Origin: Spirochaetota bacterium
Lineage (GTDB): Bacteria; Spirochaetota; Spirochaetia; Treponematales; Breznakiellaceae
Direction: 5' to 3'
DNA length: 7,007 bases
NCBI GenBank assembly: GCA_023398155.1
Contig: JAEWSV010000591.1
Coordinates: 1-7,007, forward strand
The notes beneath the pieces were generated by a model. That model was not told the DNA's origin. It saw nothing but the letters and a program-made list of their open reading frames with translations, and did no database searches. Positions 1 through 5,839 of this stretch are shown here, in pieces. The position numbers and the translations under genes were made by a program. The first letter of the stretch is position 1; every line of letters starts with the position of its first letter.

Positions 1-5
1 TGCAC

Positions 6-737
6 CTATTGTAGGGAAACCGACGATGGGAGATTTCTTCGTTTAAACACTATTTTTAGAGGTGCCCAAAGGTAATTTTCCATAATCTTTGTATTATTTC
101 TCCAATAAGCCTTAAAACAATTCCTATTACCGGTGAAGATGATACCTTCAAGCATCATGGGCCATTCCGAACCAGTACGATCATCAATAGGTTCTCCAAA
201 ATCAAACAAATCGGATGCCAACAGCGCAATTTGGAAGTCATGAGTACAAAATAGGTCTAAGGTGTTTTCACGATTTCCGTACGAGAATATTCCGTCCAGC
301 ATTATTTTCACTGATTCTATTAGCGTTCGAAATCCAGGAAGGCGAATACCATTCTTTAAACGATAAAAAATACTTTCAACCGGCAATTTCTTGAAACTTT
401 CCTCACATACTCTACCATCTAGAGCATGCGGGTCCCGTAATTGATGATTCATTATATTGATCTCTGACTGAGCATTGGCTCCTTTCGATATGCAATCCAA
501 TGTTTGAATACACCTTCTCGCATCACTTGAGCCTAAGAATCCTATCGTCCGGTTGATACTTCTTCCAAAATGCATCGCTAATGCTTTTCCTTCATTCGTC
601 AATTCGACTTCCGATTGATTTTCAACTGAATCAATTGGGTGCCTTATAGAATGACGCATAATTATCTTCATATTTTGATCTATTGGGATATCTTTAGATG
701 CCAGCTCCATGTGATCATAAATTGAAGAAATTGACAT
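6..737 (-). CDS. Histidine phosphatase superfamily protein, acid-phosphatase-like
   Basis: This gene encodes a 243-residue protein of the histidine phosphatase superfamily, enzymes that remove phosphate through a phospho-histidine intermediate. The signature is visible. MRHSIRHP (residues 27-34) supplies the RH pair R28-H29 and a second arginine, R32. LTNEG (46-50) follows. SSDARRC (70-76) supplies the third arginine, R74 or R75. THD (165-167) supplies the second histidine, H166, with D167 beside it; the HD pair resembles the acid-phosphatase branch rather than phosphoglycerate mutases. No signal peptide or membrane segment is seen, so it is probably cytoplasmic. The start at 737 is chosen because AGGAG lies 5 bases upstream. 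A longer reading frame to 827 would run into GC-rich DNA and add a basic, unrelated-looking tail. The gene is strikingly AT-rich beside its GC-rich neighbours, which suggests recent transfer or a contig join. It is divergent from the GH9 gene and has no obvious functional link to it. The substrate is unknown. Confidence 0.8.
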   Translation of the reverse strand: MSISSIYDHMELASKDIPIDQNMKIIMRHSIRHPIDSVENQSEVELTNEGKALAMHFGRSINRTIGFLGSSDARRCIQTLDCISKGANAQSEINIMNHQLRDPHALDGRVCEESFKKLPVESIFYRLKNGIRLPGFRTLIESVKIMLDGIFSYGNRENTLDLFCTHDFQIALLASDLFDFGEPIDDRTGSEWPMMLEGIIFTGNRNCFKAYWRNNTKIMENYLWAPLKIVFKRRNLPSSVSLQ

Positions 738-742
738 ATCGA

Positions 743-747
743 CTCCT
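743..747 (-). promoter_or_regulatory. Ribosome binding site deciding the phosphatase start
   Basis: AGGAG on the minus strand lies 5 bases before the ATG at 737. This supports the internal ATG as the true start. No comparable site precedes the upstream ATG at 827. Confidence 0.75.
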
Positions 748-760
748 AAATAGGGCATGA

Positions 761-789
761 AGTATGAATATTTCACCCGTGACCGTCTA
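761..789 (-). promoter_or_regulatory. Candidate sigma-70-type promoter of the phosphatase gene
   Basis: Read on the minus strand, TAGACG (789-784) and CATACT (766-761) are separated by 17 bases. Each matches the -35 and -10 consensus at four of six positions. The -10 box lies about 24 bases before the start codon and the area is locally AT-rich. The -35 box overlaps an inverted repeat (779-800), which could be an operator. The match is moderate and the call rests on position and spacing only. Confidence 0.35.
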
Positions 790-800
790 CGCTCGGTCAC
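779..800. repeat. Perfect 7-bp inverted repeat between divergent genes
   Basis: GTGACCG (779-785) and CGGTCAC (794-800) are exact reverse complements separated by 8 bases. The repeat sits between the divergent phosphatase and GH9 genes, over the candidate -35 box of the phosphatase, and almost exactly at the change from AT-rich to GC-rich DNA. It could be an operator for a dimeric repressor, a small hairpin, or the edge of an inserted segment. No T-tract follows on either strand, so a terminator is less likely. A related half, TGACCGTaTA, recurs at 3414-3423 beyond the other end of the GH9 gene. Confidence 0.5.
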
Positions 801-810
801 CCCTTGATGG

Positions 811-842
811 CGCGCGCTACCGCTCAAGGAAGCGGCCGCGCG
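811..842 (+). other. GC-rich stem-loop in the GH9 leader
   Basis: CGCGCG (811-816) pairs with CGCGCG (837-842). Inside it CCGCT (820-824) pairs with AGCGG (831-835), closing a six-base loop CAAGGA. The hairpin ends 13 bases before the GH9 ribosome binding site, so it would lie in the 5' untranslated region if transcription starts to its left. No GH9 promoter with good -10 and -35 boxes could be identified. The hairpin could influence leader stability or initiation, or may be a copy of an intergenic repeat (see 3354-3402). Confidence 0.45.
822..831 (+). repeat. Intergenic short repeat, copy 1 (GCTCAAGGAA)
   Basis: GCTCAAGGAA here is identical to 3376-3385, and its core CTCAAGGA recurs at 3445-3452. 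By eye, I found the core nowhere else in the window on either strand. It overlaps the loop of the 811-842 hairpin. After the repeat, both ten-base copies continue into a run rich in CG dinucleotides. Confidence 0.45.
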
Positions 843-855
843 ACCTCACGACCTG

Positions 856-861
856 AAGGAG
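856..861 (+). promoter_or_regulatory. Ribosome binding site of the GH9 gene
   Basis: AAGGAG lies 6 bases before the ATG at 868. It fixes this start, and the encoded protein begins with a family-like N-terminus at that codon. Confidence 0.8.
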
Positions 862-867
862 AACTAC

Positions 868-3276
868 ATGTCCGATTGGCGCATCGACGACGACGAGTGC
901 CTCGCGGCCCCGGGCGCGACCCTCCTCGTCTTCCACGGCATCTACCTTGAGGGCAAGCAGGGCGGGATCGAGCTCTTCCAGCACGGCGAGCGGGTGGCGA
1001 CGAACGGCGACCTGCGCTTCGAGGCCGTCCCCGGGCAGTGGGCGCGCAAGAGCGAGCTCATCTCGCGGGAGGCCGACCGCGCCGCGGGCACGGTGACCGC
1101 CCGCCTGCGCTACCCCGAGGACGGCTTCGGCTACTCGATCCGCGTCGCGTCCGAGGGCGAGGCGCTCCGCGTGACGGTCGACCTCGACGCGCCCCTGCCC
1201 GCCGCCCTCGCCGGCACGGCGAGCTTCATCCTTGAACTTTACCCGCCGGCCTACTACGGCGCGAGCTTCCGGCTCGGCCGATCCTGCGGCGTCTTCCCGC
1301 GTCAGGCGGGCGGCGCGGTCCGCATCGAGGGCGGGGTCCGCGTACCTGAGCCCCTGGCGCGGGGCCGCGCACTCTCGGCCGCGGCCGAGGACCCCACTCG
1401 CGCGCTCCGGATCGAGCGCCTGGACGAGGGCGAACTCGAGCTGATCGACGGCCGCGCCGCCGAAGCCAACGGCTGGTTCGTCGTCCGCTCGCCCATCGCG
1501 GCCGGTTCGGCCGCCGGTGCCGTCGAGCTCCTCGTGAGGCCGAACCGCATCGCCGGCTGGCGCCGCGAGCCCGCGCTCCTCCACTCGCAGCTCGGCTACC
1601 ATCCCGACCAGGCCAAGATCTGCGTCATCGAACTCGACCCCGCGGACGAGGGGCGCGGCCTCGCTCGCCTGACGCGGATCGAGCCCGACGGCGGCAGGCG
1701 CGAGGTCATGGCCGCCGCGGCCAAGCCTTGGGGGTCCTTCCTCCGCTACCGCTACTCCACCTTCGATTTCAGCTCCGCCCGAGAGGAGGGCATATACCTC
1801 CTCGAGTACGAGGGCCTCTCCTCGGGCCCCTTCCGTATCGGCCGCGACGTCTACTCGGGCGAGGCTTGGAGGCCGACCTTGGAGACCTACTTCCCCGTGC
1901 AGATGTGCCACATGGAGGTGCGCGACGGAAGCCGAGTCTGGCACGGCGCCTGTCACCTCGACGACGCCCTGCAGGCCCCCTTGAACCGCGAGCACTTCGA
2001 CGGTTACCGGCAGGGCCCCGAGCCCCGCACGGCCTACGAGCCGGGCGAGCACATCCCCGGTCTGGACCGGGGCGGATGGCATGACGCGGGAGACTACGAC
2101 CTCGCGGCGGGCGGGCAGGCGGGCACGACCCATACCCTCGCCCTGATACGCGAGGAGTTCGGCGTCGATACGGACCAGACCACGGTCGACCGCGAAGCCC
2201 GCCTCGTCCTTATCCGTCGGCCGGACGGCCTGCCCGACATCGTGCAGCAGGTCGCCCACGGCGCCGAGAACCTCCTCTCGGGCTACCGGGCCGCGGACCA
2301 CAGCTTCTGCGGCATCATCGAGTCCGAGATCGGCCAGTACGTCCACCTCGGCGACGCGGCCACGATGACGGACAACCTGGTCTACGATCCCGCCCTCGGG
2401 CCGCGCGAGAGGAACGCCGAGCGCTCCGGGAAGAAGGACGACCGCTGGGCCTTCACCGATCGCGACAGCTCCCTCGAATACGCCGCGGCGGCGGCCCTCG
2501 CTGCCGCGAGCCGCGTGCTGCGCGGCTACTACGACGGGCTCGCCGAGGAGTGCCTCGCCGTCGCGGTCCGCGTCTGGGACTACGAGGGGAGCCACGAGCG
2601 GACAGAATGGAAGGCCGCCTACGTGCCCGGCAACCCCGACGCGCAGGAGGTCCTCGCCGCGGTCGAACTCCTCATCGCCACGGGCGATGACCGCTACCGC
2701 TCGCGCATCGTCGAGCGCCTGCCGGTAGTAGTCAAGGAAGCCTGGTGGATAGGCTGGTCGGTTTCGCGCATCGTCGACAGGCTGAGCGACGTCGCCTTCT
2801 CCCGCGCTTTCGAGGAGGCCCTCGACGGGCTCAGCCTCTACGTCGAACGCGAGAACGAGCGGAGCCCCTTCGGCCTGCCCTTCCCTTGGCACATCTGGGG
2901 CGTAGGCTGGCAGCTCGAGCGTTACGCCGTGTGGATGTACCACCTCGCCAAGGCCTATCCCTCCAAGTTCGACCGGGAGCTCGTACTGCGCGTCGTGAAT
3001 TACGTCCTCGGCTGCCATCCGGGCTCGAGCCTTTCCCTCGTCTCGGGCGTGGGCTCGCGCTCGCTCACGGTCGCCTACGGGATCAACCGAGCCGACGAGT
3101 CCTACATCCCGGGCGGTACGGTATCGGGACCCAACCTCTGCCGCCCCGGCTACGTCGAGCTCAAAGAGGACTTCCCCTACCTCTGGCAGCAGTCCGAGTA
3201 TGTCATGACCGGCGCGGCCGACTGGATCTTCTGCGCCCTGGCGGCGGACAGGCTGCTCAACCCGGAGCAGCCTTGA
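868..3276 (+). CDS. Intracellular glycoside hydrolase family 9 enzyme (cellulase-type fold)
   Basis: This 802-residue protein has the layout of GH9 enzymes, inverting hydrolases of beta-linked glucans or related oligosaccharides. Residues 1-230 form a beta-rich N-terminal region without a named domain that I can assign. Residues about 234-327 look like the CelD N-terminal Ig-like domain: QLGYHP at 241-246, and SSGPFRIG at 318-325 closing it. The (alpha/alpha)6 catalytic domain follows from about 330. GGWHDAGDY (402-410) carries the two nucleophile-assisting aspartates D406 and D409. SEYVMTGAADW (776-786) carries E777, the likely catalytic acid. The protein starts MSDWRIDDDE, is acidic, and has no signal peptide or hydrophobic N-terminus, so it should act in the cytoplasm on imported oligosaccharides; most GH9 cellulases are secreted. 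The usual HHR substrate-binding stretch after the glycine-rich segment is not seen near 727-741. Endoglucanase activity is therefore uncertain, and an exo-acting cellodextrinase or glucosaminidase is possible. It converges with the GH65 gene. Confidence 0.88.
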   Translation: MSDWRIDDDECLAAPGATLLVFHGIYLEGKQGGIELFQHGERVATNGDLRFEAVPGQWARKSELISREADRAAGTVTARLRYPEDGFGYSIRVASEGEALRVTVDLDAPLPAALAGTASFILELYPPAYYGASFRLGRSCGVFPRQAGGAVRIEGGVRVPEPLARGRALSAAAEDPTRALRIERLDEGELELIDGRAAEANGWFVVRSPIAAGSAAGAVELLVRPNRIAGWRREPALLHSQLGYHPDQAKICVIELDPADEGRGLARLTRIEPDGGRREVMAAAAKPWGSFLRYRYSTFDFSSAREEGIYLLEYEGLSSGPFRIGRDVYSGEAWRPTLETYFPVQMCHMEVRDGSRVWHGACHLDDALQAPLNREHFDGYRQGPEPRTAYEPGEHIPGLDRGGWHDAGDYDLAAGGQAGTTHTLALIREEFGVDTDQTTVDREARLVLIRRPDGLPDIVQQVAHGAENLLSGYRAADHSFCGIIESEIGQYVHLGDAATMTDNLVYDPALGPRERNAERSGKKDDRWAFTDRDSSLEYAAAAALAAASRVLRGYYDGLAEECLAVAVRVWDYEGSHERTEWKAAYVPGNPDAQEVLAAVELLIATGDDRYRSRIVERLPVVVKEAWWIGWSVSRIVDRLSDVAFSRAFEEALDGLSLYVERENERSPFGLPFPWHIWGVGWQLERYAVWMYHLAKAYPSKFDRELVLRVVNYVLGCHPGSSLSLVSGVGSRSLTVAYGINRADESYIPGGTVSGPNLCRPGYVELKEDFPYLWQQSEYVMTGAADWIFCALAADRLLNPEQP

Positions 3277-3324
3277 CCGAACCGCTCAGCGTTTTTCGGA
3301 GAGCCGACCCGAACAAACTGACTG

Positions 3325-3345
3325 AGGGTGCGCTGTACGCGCCTT
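3325..3345 (+). terminator. Hairpin downstream of GH9, possible transcript end
   Basis: AGGGTGCG (3325-3332) pairs with CGCGCCTT (3338-3345) around a five-base loop. The stem is 8 bp including two G-U pairs, and lies 48 bases after the GH9 stop. No T-tract follows, so it is terminator-like rather than a standard intrinsic terminator. Confidence 0.3.
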
Positions 3346-3353
3346 CCGCAGAA

Positions 3354-3402
3354 CTCCGCGCGGCGGCTCCTCCCTGCTCAAGGAACCGCGCGCGGTGCGG
3401 AG
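3354..3402 (+). other. Intergenic stem-loop with repeat copy 2 in its loop
   Basis: CTCCGC (3354-3359) pairs with GCGGAG (3397-3402), and directly inside it GCGG (3360-3363) pairs with CCGC (3386-3389). The 22-base loop contains GCTCAAGGAA (3376-3385), the same ten bases found in the GH9 leader. A competing fold pairs CGCGCGG (3357-3363) with CCGCGCG (3386-3392). It may help end convergent transcripts or be a copy of a dispersed intergenic element. No T-tract is present. Confidence 0.4.
3376..3385 (+). repeat. Intergenic short repeat, copy 2 (GCTCAAGGAA)
   Basis: This is identical over ten bases to 822-831 and in the same orientation, so the two copies flank the GH9 gene as direct repeats. 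It sits in the loop of the 3354-3402 hairpin. Confidence 0.45.
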
Positions 3403-3436
3403 CCCCGTCGCGCTGACCGTATAGTAACGACGCCTA

Positions 3437-3464
3437 CCCCGCCACTCAAGGATGAACGGCGGGG
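3437..3464 (-). terminator. Terminator-like hairpin after the GH65 gene
   Basis: CCCCGCC (3437-3443) and GGCGGGG (3458-3464) form a perfect 7-bp stem with a 14-base loop, 18 bases past the GH65 stop codon on the minus strand. The loop holds CTCAAGGA (3445-3452), the core of the repeat seen at 822 and 3376. The sequence after the stem is not T-rich on either strand, so intrinsic termination is doubtful. The convergent placement still fits a role at transcript ends. Confidence 0.4.
3445..3452 (+). repeat. Intergenic short repeat, copy 3 (core CTCAAGGA)
   Basis: This is the eight-base core shared with copies 1 and 2, in the same orientation. It lies wholly inside the loop of the 3437-3464 hairpin. 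Confidence 0.35.
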
Positions 3465-3482
3465 CCGGGCCGCGGCGCTCCC

Positions 3483-5837
3483 CTACGCGGGCTGACCTGG
3501 AATCTCGACTTCGAGCCCTCCGCTCGCGACTTCCCGAAGCCGGCCGTATATCTCGAGCTTTACGGGTCCGCCTTCCAGCACCTTCAAACGTGCCTTCCCT
3601 TCGCCGACCTCCACCGACAGGAGCGAGCCCGAGTAGAAGATCTTGAAGCGGTAGGCCTTCCATCGGCTCGGCAACGTAGGGTTCAGGACGAGCGTCTCCG
3701 CGTCCGTCCTGAGCCCGCCGAAGCCGCTTACCATGCCGGCCCAGACGCCGGCCGCCGATGAGGAGTGGATGCCCTGCTCGGTGTTCCGGTTGTAGTTGTC
3801 CAGATCCAGCCGGGCCGCGTAGGAGAGGAAGTCGTACGCCTCCTGGGACTTCCCGAGCTCCGCCGCCAGGATCGCGTGGAGGGACGGCGAGAGCGACGAC
3901 TCGTGGCTCGTCCTCGCCTCGTAGAATTCGTAGTTCTTCCGCTTCTCGTCCATGGTGAAGTCCCGGCTGAAGAAGTACGGGAGGTTCAGGAAGTCGGGCT
4001 GCTTGAGCATGTTCATGCGGAAGAGGCGGATGTAGGCCCAGTGCTTGTAGATCGGGACCTGGGACATGGGGATACTCTTCACGTCCACGTGGGGCAGATC
4101 GAAGTACCCGTCGTGCTGCTCGAAAATGCCGGTCTCCTCGTCCTTCGGGATGCGCATCTTCTCGGCCATGCGCCGCCAATTCTCGGTTTCCTCGGCTCGG
4201 AGGGCGACCTTGGCGACCGCTGCCGCGCGCAGCTCGGGCGCGGCCTTTTCCATCTCGGTGAGCACCGAGAGCGTATACTCGAACATCTTCTTGCCGAGGT
4301 AGTTCGTGTAGCAGTTGTTGTTCACCATCATGTGGAACTCGTCCGGACCCATGACGCCGTAGAATCCGAAGTCGCCCCGCTTGGGGCTCCAGCCGCCGGC
4401 GCTCGCCATGCAGCGGCACATCTGGAGCAGCATCTCGATGCCCTCGCGGTAGAGGAAGTCCTTATCCTTGCAGATCCGGTCGTAGTGCCAGATGGCGTAG
4501 AAGACGGCCCCGTTCTGGTGGATCTCCAGGTCCACGTGCTGCCAGGTGCCCGAGTCCTCGTAGCCCGTGATGGTGGAGAAGGGAAAGCGAGCCCCTTCCA
4601 GATCGATCCGAGCAGCGTTCTCTATGGCTCGCGGCAGGTAGTGGTAGCGGTACATGAGGAGCTTGCGCGCGATCGCCGGGTCCAGGAACATGTACATGCG
4701 GTGGCAATAGATTTCGGTGTCCCAGAAATTGACGCCGGAGTAGACCTCGCCGCCGAGCTTACAGAGGACGTTCCGCCGCTCGCTTTCGCCGTGGTAGTTG
4801 ATGTACATGGCGAAGAGCGAGTACCGCACGCCCTGCTGCATCGCCGGGTCGCCGTCGATCTCGATGTCCATGCGGTCCCAGAACCGCTTCCACTCCGCGC
4901 GGTGCTCGGCGAGGGCCGCGTCGAAGCCGAGCGATGAGAGTTTCCGCGAGAGCGCGAGGCCGTCGTTCCAGACCCGGTCGGCGTCGCCTGACTGCTCCCA
5001 ATGGTTCACGGCCATCTTCTCAAAGACGGCGGGCCGCCCCGATTCCAGGCGGAGCGTCGTCTCCATGCCGATGAATTTGTCCTTAGCCAGGAAGGCGGTC
5101 GCCTTCGGGTCGCCCGAGACGCGGAAGCCCGCAAAGAGCCGCATGCCGCTCTTCTGCGTATGGGCCTGGATCGCGTAGAGGTCGCCGACGCGTTCGCTCC
5201 GCTCCACCGTCCAGAAATTGGTCTGCGCCTTCGCCTGCTCGGCGCTCGCGCCCGAGCCCTGCGTCTGGTCCCAGCCCGCCGCGAGCTCGTAGATCGTATT
5301 GAAGTCCAAGCCCGATACGATCTTGACCTCGCCGGAGAAGTTGAGCGGCTCCAGGATGATCCGCTGGCAGCCGAGGGCGGTATTCTTGAGGTCGACGAAG
5401 CGGACGAAGGTGAGCTTCAGCCGCTTCCCGCTCGCGCTCGTCCAGACGAATTCCCGCGTCAGGACGGCGTCCCGCAGGTTTAGCGTTCGCTTGAAGTCCG
5501 AGAACTTCGATTGCGCGAGATCGAGCGTCTCCCCGTCGAGCGTGATGCGCGTATAAAGCCAATCCACCGCCGTGATCATGGCGGCGACCTCGCTCACGAA
5601 GCCCTTGAAGACTTGGGGATACTTCACCTCGAGCAGCTCGTACAGTTGACTGAAGTAGCTCCCGAGGAGGTGGTCGCCGGAATAGCCCTCTTCGAAGTAG
5701 CCGCGGACGCACATGAACTCGTTCGCGAGGGAAAAGACGGACTCGGAAAGCCGCTGCTTCCGGGGATCGAACCCTTCCTCTACGACGAGCCAGGGATCGA
5801 CCTTGAAATAATTCTCCGATGTCTTGAACAGATGCAT
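3483..5837 (-). CDS. Glycoside hydrolase family 65 protein, probable alpha-glucoside phosphorylase
   Basis: This 784-residue protein matches the usual length and layout of GH65 enzymes. Most of these are inverting phosphorylases that split alpha-glucosides (maltose, kojibiose, nigerose, trehalose and others) with phosphate to give beta-D-glucose 1-phosphate. An N-terminal beta-sandwich covers residues 1 to about 265, with the family-like SLANEFMCVRGYFEEGY (36-52). The (alpha/alpha)6 barrel follows (about 320-700), with FWDTEIY (371-377), EIHQNG (438-443) and GPDEFH (497-502). E500 is the expected general acid. A small C-terminal beta domain ends the protein. KQPDFL (612-617), HESSLS (645-650) and GIHSSSAAG (689-697) correspond to the phosphate-binding region of phosphorylases, which favours phosphorolysis over hydrolysis. 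No signal peptide is present, so it is cytoplasmic. WQHVDLEIHQNG differs from the maltose phosphorylase version of this motif, so the acceptor is probably not simple glucose at O4. The gene starts 2 bases after the kinase stop, so the two are almost certainly co-transcribed. Confidence 0.88.
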   Translation of the reverse strand: MHLFKTSENYFKVDPWLVVEEGFDPRKQRLSESVFSLANEFMCVRGYFEEGYSGDHLLGSYFSQLYELLEVKYPQVFKGFVSEVAAMITAVDWLYTRITLDGETLDLAQSKFSDFKRTLNLRDAVLTREFVWTSASGKRLKLTFVRFVDLKNTALGCQRIILEPLNFSGEVKIVSGLDFNTIYELAAGWDQTQGSGASAEQAKAQTNFWTVERSERVGDLYAIQAHTQKSGMRLFAGFRVSGDPKATAFLAKDKFIGMETTLRLESGRPAVFEKMAVNHWEQSGDADRVWNDGLALSRKLSSLGFDAALAEHRAEWKRFWDRMDIEIDGDPAMQQGVRYSLFAMYINYHGESERRNVLCKLGGEVYSGVNFWDTEIYCHRMYMFLDPAIARKLLMYRYHYLPRAIENAARIDLEGARFPFSTITGYEDSGTWQHVDLEIHQNGAVFYAIWHYDRICKDKDFLYREGIEMLLQMCRCMASAGGWSPKRGDFGFYGVMGPDEFHMMVNNNCYTNYLGKKMFEYTLSVLTEMEKAAPELRAAAVAKVALRAEETENWRRMAEKMRIPKDEETGIFEQHDGYFDLPHVDVKSIPMSQVPIYKHWAYIRLFRMNMLKQPDFLNLPYFFSRDFTMDEKRKNYEFYEARTSHESSLSPSLHAILAAELGKSQEAYDFLSYAARLDLDNYNRNTEQGIHSSSAAGVWAGMVSGFGGLRTDAETLVLNPTLPSRWKAYRFKIFYSGSLLSVEVGEGKARLKVLEGGPVKLEIYGRLREVASGGLEVEIPGQPA

Positions 5838-5839
5838 TC

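Noticed and set aside
731..736. TTGACA, a perfect -35 box on the plus strand, as part of a GH9 promoter
   Set aside because: At 15-18 bases downstream there is no reasonable -10 box (17 bases gives GGCATG). It lies over the phosphatase start in AT-rich DNA, where chance matches are likely.
738..827. Extended start for the phosphatase at 827
   Set aside because: The extra 30 residues run into GC-rich DNA and look unrelated to the family. The internal ATG at 737 has a good ribosome binding site.
817..3018. A 733-codon open frame on the minus strand opposite GH9
   Set aside because: It is antisense to a clear GH9 gene. Its translation is rich in Gly, Ala, Arg, Val and Asp with no family motif, and long antisense frames are expected in very GC-rich genes.
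3277..3299. Possible intrinsic terminator right after GH9 (CCGAA...TTCGG around CGCTCAGCG, with five T)
   Set aside because: The stem is short and interrupted, and the T run lies inside the stem rather than after it, so it does not fit the standard form.
3411..3436. TATAGT near 3420 as a -10 box for a promoter in the convergent gap
   Set aside because: There is no convincing -35 box and no gene downstream on the plus strand that it could serve.
3277..3482. A tRNA or other structured RNA gene in the convergent gap
   Set aside because: The hairpins do not form a cloverleaf, and no T-loop or CCA-end pattern was found.
3286..4419. A 377-codon minus-strand frame overlapping the 3' part of GH65
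   Set aside because: Its product is an Arg- and Gly-rich shadow of the GH65 frame, with no motif and no ribosome binding site.
3765..4937. A 390-codon plus-strand frame inside GH65
   Set aside because: It is antisense to the GH65 catalytic region. Its composition (Val, Leu, Glu, His repeats) is typical of a shadow frame.
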